Shown: positions 52,201-61,990 of the stretch, piece by piece | Numbering within the stretch: the first letter of the stretch is position 1 | How the letters are laid out: the number at the start of each line of letters is the position of its first letter | Translations under genes and position numbers: made by a program | Assembly (NCBI RefSeq): GCF_905147365.1 | Contig: NC_056423.1 | Span: forward strand, 3,142,501 to 3,206,500 | From: Aricia agestis | Taxonomy: Eukaryota; Arthropoda; Insecta; Lepidoptera; Lycaenidae | DNA length: 64,000 bases | Direction: 5' to 3' | The notes under the pieces: model-generated | What the model was told of the DNA's origin: nothing | What the model saw: only the letters and a program-made list of their open reading frames with translations | The model's database searches: none

Positions 52201-55200
52201 GAGCAAGTCCTTTCATTTCTCCTAATCACTAATCGCCTGCACTTGCACTAATCAAAGTGAATACAGGCCCTATGTGCTAGTAGCGTAGTAAAAGGAAGGG
52301 AAGTAAGTTATCTTCATACAAAGGCACCGCGCGCGGCTTGTATGTGTGCGCCATAGTATCAATGCGTCGCCACGTACGGCACACAACAAAATCTCGGCCA
52401 GTTGACGTCGACGCATTGATACTATGGCGCACACATACAAGCCGCGTGCGGTGCCTTTGTATGAAGATAACTTACTTCCTCTCCTTTTACTATGCTAGTA
52501 GCGCCCTCTGCTCATTGCGTAATATTCCCTATTACGGAGTAAAGACTCTCTGCTACCTTAACGCAAATGAACTATACTCACAATAGAATCACTGTTGATA
52601 TCTTATCTTATCTAAAGCAAACTCGCTGTATCTCAGTAGTGGGATGACGCTCGTCTAAGCATCATGTTATAACTAATACTTTGCTGGTGATGGTATAACA
52701 AGGTAAGAAATATCAAGCCCAGTTGCACCAGCCTTGTATCGTATCTCCCTCGTTCATTGCAATGTGTGTAATCGTGATCATGCTATCTTTGTCATTCGCT
52801 GAGTGTGTGAGGGAGAAAGCGAGCAAGACTGGCGCAGCGGGCTAGTAGTGTTGCTTTTGCATTTTGCTATTGTCATGCTTGTTGTTCATTTTGTTACTGT
52901 TTTCTTTGATATATTGATTTGTTACTTGACTTGATTTTGCATGTTCTATAATTTTTTATCCAAATTGATATTTAAGGTTTAGTTAAATACGAGCAAGGCG
53001 ACAATGTTTTAGTGATACAAAGTTGGTAAAGCATCTTCACGCTATTTTACATATTTTAATTTTTGTATTACTTTTAAGCATTGCCGCTTATCGTCTCGTT
53101 TCGATGTCTAATTCTAAGTTTAATTTCGAATTAAACTATTACCTAGTGCACGGTAAATAACTTGCATGCATCTATGTTTATACTAAGCTACAAATCTAAA
53201 CTGATTTTTCCCCATAGGTAATAGATGCGTTAGAGCTAGCGTTCAAAGAACTAGACTCGGAAGAAAGCGCCAACGTCACCATGGATAAAAGTCCAGAGAA
53301 GTCGTTGCTAGATTTTGATGTGGAGAAGAAAGTTTCAGTGACTCCTCTGTACGAGAACGCGGATATCTTCTTCAAGAACCCTGAACCGGAGGCGTTCCCG
53401 TTGGATCTACCAACGAATGCCATGGAACCGCCCAAGGAAAAACCACCGCCGCCGCCCATGGAAGAAAATGGGGAAGATGAGCTACTTGGCAACGTGAGTA
53501 TTTACCTGCCTTAAAAGGAGTGGGTTTTTCAAGTGTATGTGTGTCTCGCTACGCTGTGGAGTCTAAACTTGTCGATTTTGAGGTTTGAAAGATAATTTGT
53601 TACTTCAAAATGAACGGTTCCCGCTAGGTAAACCAATTTATACCTTGTACTATTGAGGAAATTGATTCCTAGGGAGTTGACAGACCAACGTCATTTGGTC
53701 GGATCATGTCCATTCAATGTTAATTAAGATCTGTCGGCTGGGTTTGACGTAACGCGACTAAACTACGTAGGTCCCCCATCTGCATAGGAATCAACTTCTC
53801 TGATAGTACCTTCCTTGACGTTTTGTCTTTGTTACATGAATATTATAATATTAGCAATACGATAAGCCGACACCCTTTTACGTTTTCTTCTTGGTCGATA
53901 TCAATAAAATTGGCAATAGATACTCTGGGACTCAGTAAGGGACACAGGATGAATGATGAATGAAGTGATATAGAGAAGACAGTTTCGTTAAATATTAACA
54001 TAGGGGAAATGTTGGTTGGTACGGCGTAATATAATGTGAATGGCGCGTTAAATATTAATGAAAATTTCTTCAATTCCAGGGTAACTTCAAACACACGAGC
54101 TCAGCTCGGCGCATCAAGAAGGAGATTCGCAACAAACGTACCAGCTTCCTCGGTATAGAAGGAGACGACAGCTACCTGGATGTAGACCTGCAGCTCGCCC
54201 CGCGCCCCGACATCACATCCTTCCTCCAGGAGGAGACGAAGATAGAGAAACTCCTCTACAAGAAGACTCTGTCTCACGACATGGACGCAAAGCTCAGAGA
54301 CAGCAGAGACTCGGGAGTGGACGTGGACAGGGGACCGTCGGCGGAGGCCTGGTATAAGCCCTCGCCGGAAAACTCCACGTCGCACAGTAGACAGAATAGC
54401 GAGGTATGTGTTAGGTTTGCAAGGACTCGTCGCAAAGTTGACCATTAGCTGTGTTCAAGTTTTGTAATATTATGTACTAGCGACCCGCCCCGGCGTCGCA
54501 CGGGTATAAAATATATTATAGCAACTGAACAAATGATTAAAATCGATAGCCTATGATCCTTTACGTGGTCTACTTCTTATCTGTGCCATAACATGAAAAT
54601 TGCTCCAGTAGTTCGCGGGATAAGCCCTTTTAAATAATTTCCCTCGTTTTTTCCACATTCTCCTATTAGTCTTAGCGTGATAAAATATTTGCATATAGCC
54701 TTCCTCAATAAATGGGCTATATAACACTCAAAGAATTTTTCAAATCGGACCAGTAGTTCATGAACTACTTGTCCGATTGCATGACAAAGTCATTTTTTCA
54801 CCGATATTCCTATTTTTGAATGGTTCTTCACTTACCAACAAGAAAAAAAAATTCGTCATGTCTATTCTAAAATGCGGCGCGTTCGGCGCGTGCGTGCTGA
54901 TAAATGTGCGATCACCTTAAGTGAAGTCCTTTTAATGCTAATTATGATCTTCTCAAATATTGTATCTCTCTCCACGTTGGCCAAAAACGGAACAATACTG
55001 CAGATTATGATCTAATAGAAACATATAAATCAAAAGTAGCTAATAATAGTAGTTACTTTAATTATTGATCTAAAACACTAAAGTAACCAATATCTCATTT
55101 CAGCCTTATACCCAAGTGACATCAGATGAGGAAGACAAGACCTTCACCAACAACCTCACGGACAAACTGACTACGCTGTCCACGCCGGAAGACAACATAG

Positions 55201-58200
55201 ACAACCTAGACAAGAAGCTACAGCAGCAGCAGGTAAGCTCGGAATAGCAGCCAGATACTAGCTAGATATTAGATCCAAGGTCTAGGTATAATGTCGTAGT
55301 TTAAATTCTATACCACGTAAGTCATTTTAGGAATTTTTCAGGGGAGATAAAATCCAAGTAATCTAATAAAAACATGACTTACATTTTGTACTTAAAAAAG
55401 GTTTTGCAATTTTTGAAATATACCCAAAGTACAAAATGTAACTTACATCATGTCTATAACAAATTAGTTGGTTTTTGGCTCTCCTGCAAAGTTCCAAAAA
55501 TGGCTTACGTAGTGATAGAACTTAAAAGACGATATGGCGTCGCAGCGCACGTAGATTTTGGTAGACCTATCGCTACAATATTAACTATAATACACTATCT
55601 CTTTAACTATAATACACCATGCCTGGTGAGACATGTTCAATACTTAAGGAGAGTACTCTGTACTCAATTCTCATTATAATTATGTAATAAAATTAGGTAA
55701 TTATATTTTTTTCCAATTTCCCAAAAATAATCATTTACGCGGCTAGGCAAGTAGGCATACTATGCGGCCGGCGCGGCGGCGTGCGCCACCAAAGAAACAC
55801 CGCGCTGCTACCCTTCCCGCGCGCGGTGTCCATGCGTTGGGTAACTAATTATTTAACTTTAAGCTACATTTACTCAGTGATCAATTGATATTATTTTTTA
55901 TATTTTTTTTCATCTAATATAATAGCCAAATATCACATCCTTGAGTTTTGAACATGTCTTACCAGTCGCGCAGTATATTATCACAGTTGAAAACCGAGAT
56001 AGCAGAATATGCGAGTAAAAGAGATAGTTGATGAGTCAATGTAAGAACTACGTGCTCTGCGACTAGCTAGGATACTTAAAATAGGCAAGTACTAAGTACT
56101 AATTAAGGTGTAAACACACTAGGTACCTTACTCGCTGCGCTTTTTTTTTTCATTAAGTAAGTACATATGTATACTGCTAGTTCAGTTTAAGGTGTAAACA
56201 TATTATTTTAGTAGTTGAATCGCAGCGTTTAGTTTTCTTTCTTTCTGAATGTTTTAACGATCTCTTTGGTTCATTAGAATTGTAGAATTGTATTTTTCTT
56301 TGTATTTTTTTTTCATATTTTAGGCATTATTGGCCTTAAAAGACTGTTCTAAATTGAGAGGCTAGGATTTAGTTTTTACTTATTTCATTCGTAGCGCGAA
56401 TTAGAAAGATACTGCAGAAACAAAATTCTGACAGCGTTAACAATACCTACTTCTTTATTCTGCCTTATACACATTTATTGATAAAAGCACATAAAAGAGT
56501 CATATTTTCGAAGAAAATATTATTTATTTTCAAATATTTATTTTTAATTTGAAAACTCTGAAAAACGAAAGCTGGTATATCTTATGTTATTCAACGTCTA
56601 ACGTTGTCTCGATAAAGGTTTGCTTGCGTTTTGTTTCGTGCAGTATGTCGCTACCCTAATGTTATAGCAAATAATGCTTGATATATCTTCAAACTCTTTG
56701 CTCGGTCAAACAGTTGTAGAAAGATTGCTAGATGTATATACAGAGTATATTAAATATTCTAGTACGGATAGTATACTGATTGCCAAATGTTAAATCTATA
56801 TTAAAAGCTTTAGTAGTAGTCATGTAGTTCCTAAACTATTTAAGTTATTTAAGATTGGTTATGGGATGCTTCTAATCATGTTTAAAATATTTCGTCTAAA
56901 TTAACTCGGTAAAGGATATCACTTGGCTGCCATAACTTATTATAATACTGCTTTCTAATGCTTTTACTATACTTTCCTATGATTAAGTATGCGGTAGATG
57001 TTATTCTTATGTACCTAAATAAATACTATTTATTATATTATCGCCTTTTATTTGCACACCTATGTAAATAATGTTCATATGCATGTCATGTATATAATAT
57101 GCAGTATATGCTAAATGTTATAACCAACAAAAACTATTACACTTGTAGAAATTAAATTGTTTTATACACTGGCCTTGCTGTACCGAAATGTAATTTGATC
57201 TTAATAATTTTAATCCCTGGATCTTCAACCCCTTTTTTGTAACGTCGTTATGAAAAAAGAGTTTGAAAATTTAATTTTTTAAACAACTTCTATTTTTTTA
57301 CTAAACCATTGATGTTGTGTTGTTATTTATGGTATATTATGTAATTTCCTTTTTATGTCACCATGAACATATTTTCTTGGTAAAAAACAAAGCACTTCTG
57401 CAAAAACAAGACTTAATAATATATAGTATCAAACATGTGTAATAGTTTATGTGATCCGCCATTTTGTGTGCATAACAAGATGGCCGCCGTGTTGCAGGCG
57501 CGCACTAACGTCAGCCCGTCAGCGCACTATGACGATGTCAGCACCAAGGTGAATGTCATTTTGTTGAAACAATTGTCGGCTGTCATACTTTACATTCTTA
57601 AACGCGACTTAAAGTTCAAGCCAACATAAATAATATGCATTCTAAACCATAAAGTTAATATACCTAGCGGAATAGGGCCACAATCTCGAGCTGTCAAATG
57701 AAACCGAAATTGATTTACGTCTGTGTGTAAAAATTTGTTAACGTATACACTTACACAAGAATCTTTCTAAGATATTAAATTGTCAACATGCCTGATAAGT
57801 GCCCACTGGACAATCAAACAGATGAAAAAAAATTGTTTCTGCTGTCATGTATCACACGTCTCTTTTTACCACGCAGTGTTACTGATAGTGACATCTCTCT
57901 TGCTCAGGCCTTTGTTTCTCTATTCCGCTAGGTATATTTAGTTTCTAAACCTACCCACATTGCAAACCTACAAGTCTGTTTTGGTGCGTCTTTAATCAGA
58001 ACTAATGCTGTCATATTGTGAAATATCCCTTCAGGAAATGACTTTGACAGGACAGTAACTTTAGATACGCTCTTTCAAAGTCGTTCAAGCTTTATTTTCA
58101 TATTGTGATAAAATTATTATCACTGGTTTAATTTTGAGTGTGAACTGGGGCCGTAGCCAAAGTCCCTTTCGTTAAAAACGATGACGAAAGTCGTTATCAA

Positions 58201-61200
58201 AATGTATGGGATTCGACATTATAGTCTTCGATATGAACTGTAGATGGAGGAGAACTATCTTATATGGGGGATATTTGACAAAGTGTCCAGCTGTACGCAG
58301 TAAATAACAGTTGAAAAATCCTCCAAGAGTGGCGCTAGCTGCAGCAAAGGGTATGGAATGAATGTAGCCGTTGGCGACATTTTGTCATGCGACATAAATT
58401 GAAGTAAGCCGAATAGCCGAGTCACAGAATTACTGGGTTAATACCAATATATTTTGAAAAATATAACCTAAAATAGCTGAAATAAAAGCTGCTAAATGAT
58501 TTAAAATTTACCCTGTTGCTACTGTAGCGCTACCCTAATTTAACGCATTTCAGCGGACACTTTTTACATACAGTCTACAGAGATAGTTCTCCTCCATCTA
58601 CACTCCATAGTCTTCGAAAGCGAAATGTCATTTAGCGATGACTTATGACAAACCGCATACATTTTGATAACGAATTTCGTCATCGTTTTTAACGAAAGAC
58701 ACTTTGTCTAAGGGGGCTGTTTCTCTTTCATAACGATGTATCTAGCCGCCAAAATATGCTTGTAGGTCTAATGAGGCTCCTCGAGTCTTCGCTTAAGTGA
58801 CTAAACTGCCTCTTAATTTAAGCAGCGTTTGAGAATGCATAAGATTTTTAATCTCAGCCAGTAGCAAGCTAAACTCTGTGTACTAACCAGGACCAAGTGA
58901 ATAACAACTTTACTGACTGAAATTATAAATCTAAGTATACTTTGAAAGTTTACATACATTTTGAACATCTAACCATTTACCTACTAATAAAAAGTATGCC
59001 TGTGTATGTTCACATTACAGATATAGTTAGACAATGTTTTTTCTTTGTCTGTTAAGGACGCTATCACATTTTTCACAAATATCAGCGATTTTCAGGTACT
59101 ATTTTAAAGAATTAGGAGTCACACTGCGAGGATATTTTGGTTACAAATGAAAGATAATATATTCATCTCCACAAAATTTTATGGTGTAGACATAACATTT
59201 TTATAGCCGCATACAAAATTTTCACATAAAAACGTTTTAACCATCACAATAATCGCAAAATATTAAAAAAATTGGGTTTGATTAGGTACCATTATAGCTA
59301 AATACACTGAACTAAGGAAAATAAATATACAAAAAAATTGTTGCTTATTTAGTCCCTTGTACGAAATACGAATAGCTTAATATTTTATATAAAAATAAAT
59401 AACATTTCCATTTATAAGAAAAATAAGAAACGCTCTCAAATTTCTTCATACATTTTCGCCCTACCAAGAACGTGGCGAGCTCGAGCGTCGTAACCGCCAC
59501 TGTACAAGGCGCGCTGATATTGAATGTTATTTTAATGTCCTTAACGTCGATATTCGTACTGACCTGCTAATTTTTGTAATAATTTTTGTGATAGCGTCCT
59601 TAAGCGAGTTTTTTTAACTTATCAGCCAAGGAGAGAATGAACAACTATACACAGCGTTGATACCTTTGTTAGTAAGGTTTATCTCATTTCTAATACACCT
59701 TATCTGTTTTGTCCGCTAGATTTGCCACTGTAAAGATTATAACAGCCGATAATTGTTGCTTATTAACACACTGATTACACTTAACACTTGCTGACTCAAC
59801 AACTTTAACATTCCAACAATAGGAGGTTTTACGTCTGGAGAGAGAACTACTGCAACTCGAGCAAGAGGAATTGAAGAGACAGAGGGAGAATCTTCTTCGA
59901 GACCAGAACAGAATCATCCAGAAGTCCGTCCAGGATATCTCCTCCGTGCCAGAACAGAGGACGCAGAAGAACCCGGAGTATAGGCATTCGATGCCCAATC
60001 TTCTTCTAAGCGAGAACTTCTCCGTCCAAAAGCCAATCTTGGATGAGAATAAGCGGAAGCCGTTTGTCTCCGAGGAGCACATTCAGAGCCACTTCGGCGT
60101 GGAGGAGAGCCGAAAGGTGCTGTACGAGAAGCCGCAGCCGAAGCCGATCAGGCCCCCTCAGCCGATTTTACCTCCCAAGCCTAGGAGCCGGGATTCCGTG
60201 GAGAGAGAGATGTTAATGAGGTGAATATTATATTTTTTTAGTCCGGTCACGAAGTAAAAATTTGTTTATCGATCCATCGATAGTTTGTCGCACGCACGCA
60301 CGCAAAGGTAATGCGTGCGTGTGGAAAACTTAAGTTTAATATAAAATATAATATTAGATACTTACGGTCTTACCACAAAAGATTTAAACATCTATTGAAC
60401 AGTTATTTTGAGACCCTGTACTGAATTTTTTTCTAATCAACTGTTCAACAGGTGTTTAAATGTTTGACCTATATAGTTAATACATTATATTGCATGCAAG
60501 CGATCGTGAGCTAATCAAAAGCCCACTAAAGTAGCTTTTAACGGGTACTAGCCCCCACACATTCCCATAAAAGTACTGTGTCGCCAGGACAAATTGACTT
60601 ATAAGTAACTAGCTGTTGCCCGCGACTTCGTCCGCGTTACCATAGTAGATCACATCCCAAGTATTAATTATTGTACAAAAATATTCAATATACAGATTGA
60701 CTTTCCTACGATTTTATTATATATTCGCTTCGCTTGCGTAATTTAGGAATTTCACGCAACCGTACATTTTGCAGCAAAAAATAGCCTATGTCCCTTGACG
60801 TGTTCTATTCTTCATGTTTGCCAAATAACATAAAAATTGCTCCAGTAGTTCATAATATAATAAGCAATTTCATATAATTTCCCCCGTTTTTTCCACATTT
60901 TCATCTATTTCTTCGCTCCTATAAGTCTTAGCGTGATAAAATATAGCCTATAGCCTACCTCGATGAATGGGCTATCTAACATTGAAATTATTTTTCAAAT
61001 CGGATAAGCAGTTCCTGAGATGAGCGCGTTCAAATAGGCCCTTTCATATAATTTCCCCGTTTTTTCCACATTTTCCTCTATTTCTTCGCTCCTATTAGTC
61101 TTAGCGTGATAAAATATAGCTCATAACCTTTCTCGATCAATGAGATATCTAACACTAAAAGAATTTTTCAAATCGGACCAGTAGTTCCTGAGATTTGCGC

Positions 61201-61949
61201 GTTCAAATAAGCCCTTTCAAATAATTTTCCCCCGTTTTTTCCACATTTTCCTCTATTTCTTCGCTCCTATTATACTTAGCGTGATAAAATATAGCCTATA
61301 GCCTTCCTCGATAAATGGGCTATACAACAGTAAAAGAATTTTTCAAATCGGACCAGTGGTTCCTGAGATTAGCGCGTTCAAACAAACAAACAAACAAACT
61401 TCCCAGTTATAATATTAGTATAGATTTCATCATATATCAGATAATGTTAGTTAAAAGTTTCAGTTGACATAACCCGACCAAATTACCTAGCTACGCAATC
61501 TACTTATGAATCAACTATGTAGATGACGCCCGCAACTCCGTTACACCAAAATTAGTTTATTGTGTGGGAACCGTACATTTCTCCGGGATGAAAAGTATCC
61601 TATGTCCTTTCCCGGGACTCAATGTAACTGTATAGACCATAAGAAGTTTCAGCTAAATCGGTTCAGCGGTTTGGGCGTGAAGAGGTAACGGACAGACAGA
61701 CACACTTTACCATTTATAATACATATTAATAATATTATAGAGTGAGGATTTATTAAATACAATATGGTAATCTACTTATAACATTACAGAAGCAGTCGCG
61801 TATCTTCAGCGGACTACGTGAACGTGGCGCCCTCTGTCCCCGCGCCCCCCGCGCCGCCCGCCGCTCGACAGAGGAGCGACCATTATCACCCTATGTCAAG
61901 GCATACGCTCCAGGTACACAATATCTTATATATTTAAACGAGCAATTCT

Positions 61950-61990
<41 letters not shown>

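Noticed and set aside
55374..55679. An additional exon of 101 codons in intron 7
   Set aside because: AT-rich composition and no matching acceptor and donor in phase; its ATG lies in the intron.
60868..61390. Satellite array
   Set aside because: Only three units, all within one Helitron with recognisable ends.
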